DNA from: JACVRX01 sp963831385
GTDB taxonomy: Bacteria; Actinomycetota; Actinomycetes; Jiangellales; Jiangellaceae
Assembly: GCA_963831385.1 (NCBI GenBank)
Contig: CAWHPW010000009.1
Location: 51,023-115,022, forward strand
Reading direction: 5' to 3'
Length of the DNA stretch: 64,000 nt
In this document: positions 16,817 to 25,153 of the stretch, in pieces
How the letters are laid out: each line of letters opens with the position of its first letter
How positions within the stretch are numbered: the stretch's first letter is position 1
The notes under the pieces: model-generated
The model's database searches: none
Told to the model about the DNA's origin: nothing
Seen by the model: only the letters and a program-made list of their open reading frames with translations
Position numbers and translations under genes: made by a program

Positions 16817-19800
16817 ATGCGGTTCCGCGTTCTGGGGCCGCTGCAGGTGCGGCGGTCCGACGGTGGGTGCGTGGACCTTCCCGAAGTGACCCAGCGGGCC
16901 CTGTTGACTCGGCTGATCATCGCTGAGGGCGCCGCGCTGTCGTCGACCGACCTCGGGACCGCGGTATTCGAGGCGGCCTCCGCGTGGCCGACCGAAGCAG
17001 AGCTGGCAGTGCAGCTCGACGTCTTGGCCGGACGGCTGGACGCAACGGGAGCGGAGATTCAGGCCGTCGATGCCGGGCACGTTCTTCGGCTGGATCGACG
17101 TGAACTGGACGCAGCCCGGTTCTCCGACCGAGTTGCCGCCGCCGGAGGTTTCCAAGATCCACCCGAGCGCATCGCGGTCCTCGAACAGGCGCTGGCCCTC
17201 TGGCGCGGCCCTGCGTACGGGGAATTCGCCGCTGGATTCGCTGCTGACGCGGCCCAGCATATCGACGAGGAGCGAGCTGAGGCGGTCGAGGCGCTTGCCC
17301 AGGCGCGGCTGGAGATCGGCGACCTGGGTCGTGCCATCGACGATCTGGAGAGCTTGGTCGCCGAGCACCCGCTGCGAGAGCGGACGCACGAATTGTTGAT
17401 GCACGCCTTGTCCGGCAGTGGTCTGCGGGCGGAGGCGTTGGCCACGTATGCCAGGCTCCGCGACCGCCTTCGTGCCGCCACAGGCAAGGAACCCTCGCTG
17501 GAGCTGATCCGCTTGCAACGTGCGCTGCTTGATCAGGCGGTCGGTACCCCAGCGGCACCTGTGGTTCCTGGGCAGCCACTCGAACTCCAACTGGGTCTCG
17601 AGCCCGCGTTACCGCCGGAGCCGCTGACCAGCTTCGTCGGCCGCGACGACGAGCTGGCCAGCGTGGACGCCCAATTGGCTTCCACTCGGGTTCTGACACT
17701 GCACGGACCCGGCGGTGTGGGAAAGACCCGGATGGCGTTGCACATGGCACATCACTACCGCAGCCGGACAGACGTGCGAGTCGGCTGGGTGGAGTTGGCG
17801 CCGATCGGCGATCCCAACGCCGCGTTGTATGCCACCGCCGAGGCGCTCGGCGTCCGTGAGCTCGACGGCGTGGACCCCGTCGGCAGCCTGGTGCGAGCAC
17901 TCGGCGAACAGCCGACCTTGGTCGTGCTCGACAACTGCGAGCACGTCATCGACATGGCGGCGCATCTCGCCGAGGGGCTAGCACTGCGCGCGGAGTCGGT
18001 CACCGTATTGGCGACGAGCCGAGAGCCGCTCGGTCTCGGTGGTGAGGTCCTGGTGCCGGTGGCGCCGCTCGACACCGCGGACGTCGAGTCGCCGAGCGAG
18101 TCGCCGGCAGTACAGCTGCTCGCTGACCGGCTCGCCTCGGCTCGCGGTCGAACGCTGGATGCCGACGAACTGCCGCATGCGACGGAGCTGGTGCGGCGAC
18201 TCGACGGGCTGCCGCTCGCCCTCGAGCTCGCCGCCGGCCGGGCCGCGGCGTTGGGCCTTCCCGAGTTGAGCCGGCACGCTGGAATCGAGCTACTGGATCG
18301 GGGTTCCCGCACTGGCGACGTCCGCCATCGGAGCCTGCGATCGATGGTCGGCTGGTCCTATCAGCTCCTCGACGACGCCGAACAGCGCCTGTTCTCTCGG
18401 CTGTCGGTGTTCGCTGGCGCATTCTCGATCGCCCGGGCCGAGGTGGTGTGCTCGGACGAGCGAGTGCCGGCACGACGGGTAGTTGGACTACTCGCCGATC
18501 TCGTCGACCGGTCTCTCGTCTTGGGCGCCCGGGATGTTGCCGACGGCCGGTATCGGCTGCTCGTCACCTTGCGCGACTTCGCCGCGGAACAGCTGCAGAC
18601 GTCTGGGGAGGTCGAGCGGTGGCAGGGAGCCCATGCCCAGCACCTCAGCGACGTTGCCGCCGCACGGTCGGCGGCACTGCAGGGTCCCGCGGAAGCGGAT
18701 GCCGTCGAGCATCTCGTCGGTGACATCGAGGACCTTCGGGCGGCTCATACGTCGGCTCGTCGGCATGCCGACGCCGGCACCGCGCTGCGGCTCTCCGATG
18801 CCTTGCACGACTTCGCCAGCCGGCAGATCCGGCACGAGCTGTTCGAATGGGCCGAGCGTGCCGTCGACATGAACGGCGCCGACCAGGACCCGCTCTATCC
18901 GGCCGTTCTCGGATCCGCGGCAAAGGGCTCGTGGCTTCGCGGTGACCTGGCCGGCGCGGTGCGCCGGGCCGAGGCGGCGTTGACGGCATGCCCGGATCCG
19001 GCCGACCCTCGCCGGCTGCGCTCGTTGCTTTCCCTGGCCGAGGTCGCCCTGGTGTCCGGCCGCTTGGCCGACGCGATCGTTCGCTATCGGCAGGCGGCGG
19101 CGCTCGCCGAGTCATGTGACGCCGTCGGCGCATTGGTCGATGCTGAAGGCGGGCTGGCGATGACCCTCGCCGACTCGGGCAAACTGGTTGAGGGCTTGGA
19201 CCATGCCGCCCGGTGCGCCGAGCGGGCTGACGTCACCGGAGCGCCCAGTCTTGCCGCCTGGGCGTGTTATGCGGAGGCACGTTGCCGCGCTCACGACCAG
19301 CCCGACGCGGCCGCCGGCCTGCTCGAGGAGGCGGGCCGCTTGGCGGCTGGCGTCGCCAACCGGTCCACGGAGTTCTCTGCCCTCACCCGGCTGCTGGCGC
19401 TCAGATCCTCGAGCAGTGATCCGAAGGCGCTGCTGCGCGCTTACCGCGAGACGTTGGATCGGTGGCGTCGCTCCGGCAGCACGACGTTCCTCTGGGTGAC
19501 GTTGCGCAACCTGGCCGAACCGCTGCGCCGGGCCGGCCGGCTGGACACCTCAGCGGCCCTGGAACGCGCTGCCAACGCTGCTCTGGCGGGAGCTCAGCCG
19601 GACCCGTCGGCGCTGGATAGCGCACTGCGGCTGGGCGTTGGCACCATTGACGAGCTCACTGCGGCGCCGGTGGAAGTGCCGGTGCCGATTCCAGGTCCTC
19701 GGCAACCCGAGGACGCCACGGTCGGTCACGACGGCGGCTTCCGCCGGATCGGGGCGATGTGGGCGCTGCGATTCGGCGGGCAGACGGCACATTTGCCCGA

Positions 19801-20293
19801 TCGCAAAGGCCTGCACGACATCGCCACGCTGCTCGGCCGGCCAGAGCAGGAGGTGCACTGCCTCGACCTGCTCGTGGACGCTCCGATGCCCGCGGGTATA
19901 CCGGTGGACCCCGGTGGCTTGGCCCAGCCCGGCGATCTGGGGGAACTGATCGACGCGCCGGCCCGGAAGGCCTACCAGGCGCGGATCACGGATCTCCAGC
20001 ACGAATTGGACGAAGCCGATGCCGCCGGCGATGCGGGTCGGGGGGAGCGAGCACAGCGGGAGCTGGACTTTCTGGTCGGTGAGCTGGCCTCTGCGTACGG
20101 GCTTGGCGGCCGGCCGAGGCGGGCCGGCGACCCGGTCGAGAAGGCGCGGACCACGGTCACCTGGCGAATCCGGCACGCTATCGCCAAGATCGCGGACGCT
20201 CATCCGCCGCTGGGCCAGCATTTGCAACGCTCGGTGCATACCGGGCGGTACTGCGTATACCGGCCGGACGAACCCGTCCGATGGCAGCTGTGA
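16817..20293 (+). CDS. AfsR/SARP-like regulator with BTAD, NB-ARC and TPR regions
   Basis: A 1158-residue regulator. Residues 1-90 are a weakly conserved DNA-binding winged helix (MRFRVLGPLQV). A bacterial transcriptional activation domain spans about 95-245 (ALALWRGPAYGEFA, ERTHELLMHALSGSGLRAEALATY). An NB-ARC-type ATPase follows, with GPGGVGKTR at 297-305, LVVLDNCEHV near 373 and RLDGLPLALELAA near 460, then TPR-like repeats. The last 200 residues (LPDRKGLHDIATLLGRP through GRYCVYRPD) match a C-terminal domain common in large actinobacterial ATPase regulators. SARP-like proteins activate antibiotic and specialised-metabolite genes. Its likely targets are the FAD oxidase and peptidase genes just downstream. 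Confidence 0.9.
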   Translation: MRFRVLGPLQVRRSDGGCVDLPEVTQRALLTRLIIAEGAALSSTDLGTAVFEAASAWPTEAELAVQLDVLAGRLDATGAEIQAVDAGHVLRLDRRELDAARFSDRVAAAGGFQDPPERIAVLEQALALWRGPAYGEFAAGFAADAAQHIDEERAEAVEALAQARLEIGDLGRAIDDLESLVAEHPLRERTHELLMHALSGSGLRAEALATYARLRDRLRAATGKEPSLELIRLQRALLDQAVGTPAAPVVPGQPLELQLGLEPALPPEPLTSFVGRDDELASVDAQLASTRVLTLHGPGGVGKTRMALHMAHHYRSRTDVRVGWVELAPIGDPNAALYATAEALGVRELDGVDPVGSLVRALGEQPTLVVLDNCEHVIDMAAHLAEGLALRAESVTVLATSREPLGLGGEVLVPVAPLDTADVESPSESPAVQLLADRLASARGRTLDADELPHATELVRRLDGLPLALELAAGRAAALGLPELSRHAGIELLDRGSRTGDVRHRSLRSMVGWSYQLLDDAEQRLFSRLSVFAGAFSIARAEVVCSDERVPARRVVGLLADLVDRSLVLGARDVADGRYRLLVTLRDFAAEQLQTSGEVERWQGAHAQHLSDVAAARSAALQGPAEADAVEHLVGDIEDLRAAHTSARRHADAGTALRLSDALHDFASRQIRHELFEWAERAVDMNGADQDPLYPAVLGSAAKGSWLRGDLAGAVRRAEAALTACPDPADPRRLRSLLSLAEVALVSGRLADAIVRYRQAAALAESCDAVGALVDAEGGLAMTLADSGKLVEGLDHAARCAERADVTGAPSLAAWACYAEARCRAHDQPDAAAGLLEEAGRLAAGVANRSTEFSALTRLLALRSSSSDPKALLRAYRETLDRWRRSGSTTFLWVTLRNLAEPLRRAGRLDTSAALERAANAALAGAQPDPSALDSALRLGVGTIDELTAAPVEVPVPIPGPRQPEDATVGHDGGFRRIGAMWALRFGGQTAHLPDRKGLHDIATLLGRPEQEVHCLDLLVDAPMPAGIPVDPGGLAQPGDLGELIDAPARKAYQARITDLQHELDEADAAGDAGRGERAQRELDFLVGELASAYGLGGRPRRAGDPVEKARTTVTWRIRHAIAKIADAHPPLGQHLQRSVHTGRYCVYRPDEPVRWQL

Positions 20294-20300
20294 GGAGCCA

Positions 20301-20360
20301 CCTCACCCGGTGAGGCTTCGGCTCACGCCTTTCGGAGTGACACTCGTGCCCTCCGAAAGG
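20301..20360 (+). promoter_or_regulatory. Tandem hairpins before the FAD oxidase gene, one covering its ribosome site
   Basis: Just after the regulator stop there is a short palindrome CCTCACCCGGTGAGG (20301-20315), then a perfect 10-base inverted repeat CCTTTCGGAG (20328-20337) / CTCCGAAAGG (20351-20360) with a 13-base loop. The right arm contains GAAAGG, the apparent ribosome site 8 bases before the ATG at 20369. It could end transcription partially or mask translation. The function is inferred. Confidence 0.5.
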
Positions 20361-20368
20361 CCCACCCC

Positions 20369-21826
20369 ATGACATCGCCCGGCCACACTGTCCTGGACGG
20401 CTATCTCCCCGCCCCGCTCCTGCGGCACCGCACTCTTCCCGGTGGACGAATCCGAGCCGCCGAGGCGCTGCGGTCGGCGGTTCGGGGCACCGTCATCACC
20501 CCTGCAGACAACGGGTTCGAGACCGCCCGGCTGGCCTGGAACCTGGCCGTCGACCAGCAACCGTCGATGGTGGTCGAAGCCGAGGACGTCTTCGACCTGG
20601 TCACCGCGGTGCGGGTTGCCCGCAGCTTCGGCATGTCTGTCTCCGCTCAGCCGATCGGACATGGCGCGACCCGCGCGGTGGACGGCACCGTTCTGCTCCG
20701 CACCACCGCACTGCGCGATCTGTCGGTCGATGTCGTCGGTCGTACTGCCCGGGTCGAGGCGGGGGTGCGGTGGCGCGACCTGCTCGCAGCCCTCGACGGC
20801 ACCGGGCTGACGGCGCTGGCCGGCAGCTCGGCGGACCCGACCGTGGTCGGATACACGCTCGGTGGAGGCCTGTCCTGGTTCAGCCGGCGCTACGGTCTGG
20901 CGGCCAACAGCGTCGTCGCCGTGGAGATGATCGACCCCGACGGCCGCCATGTCCGAGTCACCGCGGCATCCGATCCCGAGCTGTTCTGGGCACTGCGCGG
21001 CGGGGGCGGCGATTTCGGAATCGTCACCGCGATGGAGTTCGACCTTCACCCGGCTGAGCACATCTACGGCGGGCGCCTGCTCTGGCCGGTCGAACACGCG
21101 CCCGAGGTGCTGCGGACCTACCGGGATCTGACCGTCGTGGCGCCGAAGCAGCTGTCCCTGTGGGCCTGGCTGTTCGAATTCCCGGACCTGCCGTTCCTTC
21201 CTGAGCCGATGCGCGGCGCAGCGCTGGTCGGTGTCGACGCCGCCTACCTCGGCTCGACGGCAGAGGGCGAGAAGGTGCTGGCGGCCCTTCGTGCCGTGGC
21301 GACACCGGTCATGGACACGTTCGGATCCGTGCCGATCGGCCAACTGTCGAGCATTGCTTTCGAGCCGGAGGACCCAGTGCCGGCCATGACGACGTCGATG
21401 CTGCTGACCGAGCTCGACGACGACGTGATCGACGATCTGCTGGCCGTCGCCGGCCCGGGGGCTGGGTTACCCCTTGCCGCCGTCGGCATCCGTCACCTCG
21501 GTGGCGCACTGAGCCGGGTCGACCCGGCGCACGGCGCGGCGGGTCACGTCAGCGAGCCTTACCTGCTCTTCGCTGGCGGCGTCGTGGCGGATCCGGCCAT
21601 GGTGGACCCCCTTCGGGCGGCCTTCGGCCGGCTGCACACCGCGCTGAAAGCGCATCGCTCGTCGCGGCAATTACTCAACTTCCTCTCCGACGATGCAGAT
21701 GCGGGCGCCGCGTTCCCGCCCGCTGTGCTGGCCTCGCTGCAAGGCATCAAGCGGCGTCGTGACCCGAACGGCGTCATCCGGTCGAACCATCCAGTTTTCC
21801 GCCCCGTCACCGACGAGTGGCTCTGA
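20369..21826 (+). CDS. FAD-binding oxidase of the berberine-bridge (BBE) type
   Basis: A 485-residue flavoprotein. The FAD-binding half shows MVVEAEDVFDLVTAVRVAR, AQPIGHGATRAVDGTVLLRT with a histidine near residue 98 where BBE enzymes attach FAD, then VVGYTLGGGLSWFSRRYGL and LFWALRGGGGDFGIVTAMEF. The C-terminal BBE segment is NGVIRSNHPVFRP. The second flavin-linking cysteine of bicovalent members is not seen (AGSSADPTVVGY), so the flavin may be held by histidine only. Such enzymes oxidise alcohols, sugars or polyketide/alkaloid intermediates in specialised metabolism. It follows a SARP-like regulator gene and precedes a secreted peptidase gene. Confidence 0.88.
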   Translation: MTSPGHTVLDGYLPAPLLRHRTLPGGRIRAAEALRSAVRGTVITPADNGFETARLAWNLAVDQQPSMVVEAEDVFDLVTAVRVARSFGMSVSAQPIGHGATRAVDGTVLLRTTALRDLSVDVVGRTARVEAGVRWRDLLAALDGTGLTALAGSSADPTVVGYTLGGGLSWFSRRYGLAANSVVAVEMIDPDGRHVRVTAASDPELFWALRGGGGDFGIVTAMEFDLHPAEHIYGGRLLWPVEHAPEVLRTYRDLTVVAPKQLSLWAWLFEFPDLPFLPEPMRGAALVGVDAAYLGSTAEGEKVLAALRAVATPVMDTFGSVPIGQLSSIAFEPEDPVPAMTTSMLLTELDDDVIDDLLAVAGPGAGLPLAAVGIRHLGGALSRVDPAHGAAGHVSEPYLLFAGGVVADPAMVDPLRAAFGRLHTALKAHRSSRQLLNFLSDDADAGAAFPPAVLASLQGIKRRRDPNGVIRSNHPVFRPVTDEWL

Positions 21827-21856
21827 CCACCGTCCACACCCGGAAAGGCCTTGCCC

Positions 21857-23521
21857 ATGCGTACGTCCCGACCACTCCGCGGAGCCGCGGTCACCGGCAC
21901 CGTGCTGACCACGATGGTGACCGGATTGATCGGCGGGCAGACCCTCGCCGTCTCGAGCGCCGCCGAAACGTCCCCGACTCCGGTCGAGTCGGCGATGCCC
22001 GGCATCCCGGTGCCGGAGCTGGAGTGGACCGCTTGCGGCGGCGACCTCGAGTGCGCCACCGCAGCCATGCCACGTGACTACGACCGGCCCAACGGGCCGA
22101 CCATCGAGCTGGCTCTCATCCGCCGGCCGGCCATCGACACCGAGAACAAGATCGGTTCGCTGTTCGTCAACGCGGGCGGCCCGGGCATCTCCGGGCTGGA
22201 GTTCTTCCGCACGGCGCCGCCCGGCGCGCTCGACTCGTTCCCGCGGTTCGACTTCGTCTCCTGGGACCCGCGCGGCATCGGGGAGAGCAGCCCGGCGGTC
22301 GACTGTACGACCGATGCCCAGGACGACGCCGCGCTCGACTACCGGTTCGTGCGCCCGCAGACCCTGGACCGCAAGGCGCTGGTCGCGGCCACGCAGGAGG
22401 CTGTGGACGGCTGCGTGGACCGCAACCCGGGCATCCTGTCGCACTTGTCGACGGCGAACACCGCGCGCGACCTCGACGTGCTCCGTGCCGCGGTCGGCGA
22501 CGAGAAGCTGACCTATGTCGGCATCTCGCATGGCACCCACATCGGCGCCGCGTACTCCAGCCTGTTCCCCGACCGGGTGCGGGCGATGGTCGCCGACTCG
22601 CCGATCGACCTGGACGTGTGGCACAGGGACCCGACGGCGATGTGGCGGGAGATGATGGACTCGCAAGAGGCCAGCCTGGACCGCTTCTTCGCCGCCTGCG
22701 CAGCCAGCCAGCCCGCTTGCGGATTCGGCGGCTCCAACCCGGAAGCGGCGTTCGATGCTCTGGTCGCACGGCTCAACCAGAACCCAGCGCCAGCGCCGAA
22801 CTCGGTCCACCAGACGCCGGTGTCCGGTGACGACGTCCTGAACGTCGCCGTGGAAGAGGTTGTCTCACGCTCGCGGTGGTCGACGCTCGCCACCGCACTA
22901 GCGCAAGCTGACGCCGGTGACGCCAGCCTGATGAGTGACCTGTACGACGCGATCGCCGGCCGGCGGCCGGACGGCAGCTGGACTCAGTCGGGCGTGTTCT
23001 TCACCACCACGGCGCAGGACTGGCAGACGTCGAAGAAGATCGAGCAGTATCTCGACGAGGGCGCCCGGGCCTACCAGCGTTCCCCGCACTTCTGGTTCCT
23101 GGCACAGGGCTACGAGCGGCTCGCGTATGCGCTCTACCCGGTACGGCCGCAGGACAACTACCGCGGACCGTTCAGCCACCCGTCGGACGCCGTGCCCGCG
23201 CTGGTGATCGGTGTCACGCACGACGGACGCACACCATATGCGTGGGCCGAGCGTTACGCCGCCGACCTGGGCAACACCCGGCTGCTGACCTACGACGGCG
23301 ACCGGCACGGGGCGCTGACCGACCTCAACCCGTGCGTCTTCTTCGCCGCGTTCCAGTACGTCAATGACCTCACCCTGCCGGCGGAGGGCACCACGTGCAC
23401 CCAGGACTACGAGCCGTTCCCGGGCACGGAGGAGTCGGCGAGATCGCAAAGCCGCAGCGGTGAGCAGCTCCTGCCCGAGCAGTGGCTGCTCCCGACTGCA
23501 GGCCTCGGCACCCCCCGCTGA
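21857..23521 (+). CDS. Secreted alpha/beta hydrolase, tripeptidyl aminopeptidase-like
   Basis: A 554-residue exported hydrolase of the SlpD/SlpE/TAP group. A signal peptide covers the first 38 residues (RGAAVTGTVLTTMVTGLIGG). The N-terminal part has FVNAGGPGISGLEFFR and FDFVSWDPRGIGESSPAVDC; the nucleophile elbow is YVGISHGTHIGAAYSSLFPDR (serine near 224), and the C-terminal TAP-like domain has HDGRTPYAWAERYAADL and the late GDRHGAL histidine. The family removes N-terminal tripeptides or hydrolyses esters outside the cell. The ATG at 21857 has GGAAAGG about 8 bases upstream. It begins 30 bases after the FAD oxidase stop, so the two are likely one operon. Confidence 0.9.
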   Translation: MRTSRPLRGAAVTGTVLTTMVTGLIGGQTLAVSSAAETSPTPVESAMPGIPVPELEWTACGGDLECATAAMPRDYDRPNGPTIELALIRRPAIDTENKIGSLFVNAGGPGISGLEFFRTAPPGALDSFPRFDFVSWDPRGIGESSPAVDCTTDAQDDAALDYRFVRPQTLDRKALVAATQEAVDGCVDRNPGILSHLSTANTARDLDVLRAAVGDEKLTYVGISHGTHIGAAYSSLFPDRVRAMVADSPIDLDVWHRDPTAMWREMMDSQEASLDRFFAACAASQPACGFGGSNPEAAFDALVARLNQNPAPAPNSVHQTPVSGDDVLNVAVEEVVSRSRWSTLATALAQADAGDASLMSDLYDAIAGRRPDGSWTQSGVFFTTTAQDWQTSKKIEQYLDEGARAYQRSPHFWFLAQGYERLAYALYPVRPQDNYRGPFSHPSDAVPALVIGVTHDGRTPYAWAERYAADLGNTRLLTYDGDRHGALTDLNPCVFFAAFQYVNDLTLPAEGTTCTQDYEPFPGTEESARSQSRSGEQLLPEQWLLPTAGLGTPR

Positions 23522-23527
23522 GGCCTT

Positions 23528-23564
23528 CCGGGAGGCGGGGTGCGTCCACCACCCCGCCTCCCGG
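23528..23564 (+). terminator. Strong hairpin after the peptidase gene
   Basis: A perfect 15-base inverted repeat, CCGGGAGGCGGGGTG at 23528-23542 and its complement at 23550-23564, has a 7-base loop. It begins 7 bases after the peptidase stop. There is no T-run, which is common for actinobacterial terminator-like hairpins. Confidence 0.75.
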
Positions 23565-23590
23565 GCACCATGCCCGCTCCGAGCTCCTGG

Positions 23591-23678
23591 GAATGACCAC
23601 GTTCACCATGCCTGCCCGTACATCACCAGGCATACAGGCCTGGTGATGTACCTACAGGGGTGGTGAACGTGGTCATTC
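23591..23678. repeat. 88-bp palindromic element, copy 1
   Basis: Outer arms GAATGACCACGTTCACCA (23591-23608) and its exact complement (23661-23678) flank inner arms TACATCACCAGGC (23619-23631) and GCCTGGTGATGTA (23638-23650). The whole can fold as a long cruciform or RNA hairpin. A second copy is at 38044-38131, with 83 of 88 bases identical. Both sides are bordered by TGG, a possible 3-base target duplication. It lies between two convergent genes, and its right arm contains the last codon and stop of the amidohydrolase gene. Confidence 0.9.
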
Positions 23679-25136
23679 TGGAAGGGTGGGCGCGGCAGCT
23701 GGTTGGGCGAGCCAGGACGGGATCCGGTCGGGGGCGAAGCGCCGATAGCGCGCCAGCAGCCGTTGCGCATTCTTGTTCGAGGGGTCGTCGAACCCGAGGA
23801 AGGACAGCGCATTGCCGCCGAGGAATCGGGCGGTGCGTTCTGGCCCAAACCGGCCGAACAGGTCTCGGTAGGTGCCGAGGAAGCGTTCGTACTCTGGATG
23901 GATCGCGACCATGAACCAGTCCGAGCCGTACATGATCCGCTCGGCCAGCACGTCAGTCGGGGGAGCAGCGAGCATCCGCTCGACCATTCCGAGGTAGGAC
24001 GTGGTGAGCGCTTGATCGTAGACCCGGTGATTGCCGACGTCGGCGTACAGGCCCGCCAGCTCGTGACATGCCCTGGCGATCCGCCACGGCCAGCCGTCGT
24101 CGGGCTCGCGTGCCGATGCGCCGCCGAAATGGCCCAGGTTGACGTGCAGACCGGGGTGTCGGCGCAGCACAGGCAACCAGTCGTCGGGTCCGCCGAAGCC
24201 GTCGAACGCCGGGTCGGCATGGTTGGAGTTCGCGCAATGCGCGGTGATCGGCACCTGCTCCGCCGCACACCACCGGGCGAGGTCGTCCACAATTCGATCG
24301 AGTTCGGCAGCATCGCTGCCGTCGAGACCTCGGCGGGGGTGGTTGCCGCTGGGCCGCCAGCCCATCGGCGGGTACACCTTGACGCCGACGAAGCCGTAAT
24401 GGAGCACAGCGGCCTGCACGACGTCGAGCGGGGTCTCGATGTCGCTGGTGCGGCGGGCACGCAGCTCACGCAGCGGGTCGAAGCCCACGAACGGATGGAC
24501 GTGTGCCTTGCCGCCGCCGGGTAGAACGCCCAGCATGCTGGCCCGGCTGAGCTTCTCGAAGAGCACGACCTGCTCACGGGCGCTGGTCTTGGCCGCGTCG
24601 CCCAGGCCGGTTCCCAGATCGACGAGCAGCGGCGTGACCAGGTCAACCTCGTCACCGAACGTGTTGACGTAGTCGGCGATCAGATCGAGCCGGGATCGGC
24701 TGAACAGCTTCACCCAACGAATGGCGCGGCGAGCATTGCGCACCAGGTCGACGACTCCCTCCGGCGGTGGTGTCCCGTCGACCGGAGCATCCTCGTCGGC
24801 GATGGCGCCGCCGACCCGCAGGAGCAGGTCCCGGTCCTGGCCTTGGAGTTCGGCCAGCGCCTGGTCGACTTCATCCTCGAATCGCTCGGCAGCGTGGGCG
24901 GTCGCGCCCGGCGCTGCTTCGAGGGGGCCGAACGTGTCCTGCGGTCCGAGCAGTCCATCCAGTCTGGCCAGATCCGCGGCGTAGCCCGGTGCTCTGCCCT
25001 GGACGAACCGGTCGACCAGGTCGGACAACGTGGCTCCGAGCGTGCGGTTCTGCAGATGCAGCCGGTGCACGAAGCCGCGCACCGGCAGATCATCGGCGTT
25101 GAATGCATGGCAGTGGATGTCGACGATTGCCGACAC
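23673..25136 (-). CDS. Amidohydrolase-2 family metal-dependent hydrolase, last gene of the NTPase-protease operon
   Basis: A 487-residue TIM-barrel hydrolase. Metal-site motifs are in order: VDIHCHAF near the N-terminus (HxH), FVGVKVYPPMGW with the lysine, ITAHCANSNH, HVNLGHFGG, and MYGSDWF with the late aspartate. The family hydrolyses or decarboxylates varied small molecules; the substrate is unknown. The GTG at 25136 has AGAGGGG 8 bases upstream, better than the GTG at 25145. It starts 17 bases after the protease stop on the same strand and so should be transcribed with it. A metabolic enzyme in such an operon is unusual. Its stop codon is provided by the 88-bp palindrome. Confidence 0.88.
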   Translation of the reverse strand: MSAIVDIHCHAFNADDLPVRGFVHRLHLQNRTLGATLSDLVDRFVQGRAPGYAADLARLDGLLGPQDTFGPLEAAPGATAHAAERFEDEVDQALAELQGQDRDLLLRVGGAIADEDAPVDGTPPPEGVVDLVRNARRAIRWVKLFSRSRLDLIADYVNTFGDEVDLVTPLLVDLGTGLGDAAKTSAREQVVLFEKLSRASMLGVLPGGGKAHVHPFVGFDPLRELRARRTSDIETPLDVVQAAVLHYGFVGVKVYPPMGWRPSGNHPRRGLDGSDAAELDRIVDDLARWCAAEQVPITAHCANSNHADPAFDGFGGPDDWLPVLRRHPGLHVNLGHFGGASAREPDDGWPWRIARACHELAGLYADVGNHRVYDQALTTSYLGMVERMLAAPPTDVLAERIMYGSDWFMVAIHPEYERFLGTYRDLFGRFGPERTARFLGGNALSFLGFDDPSNKNAQRLLARYRRFAPDRIPSWLAQPAAAPTLPE

Positions 25137-25153
25137 GGCGATCACCCCTCTGG

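Noticed and set aside
20303..21343. 346-codon minus-strand frame opposite the FAD oxidase
   Set aside because: Antisense shadow without recognisable domains.
23591..23678. Simple intrinsic terminator as sole explanation for the 88-bp palindromes
   Set aside because: A second copy with 83 of 88 bases identical lies 14 kb away, and a strong hairpin already follows the peptidase gene at 23528-23564.
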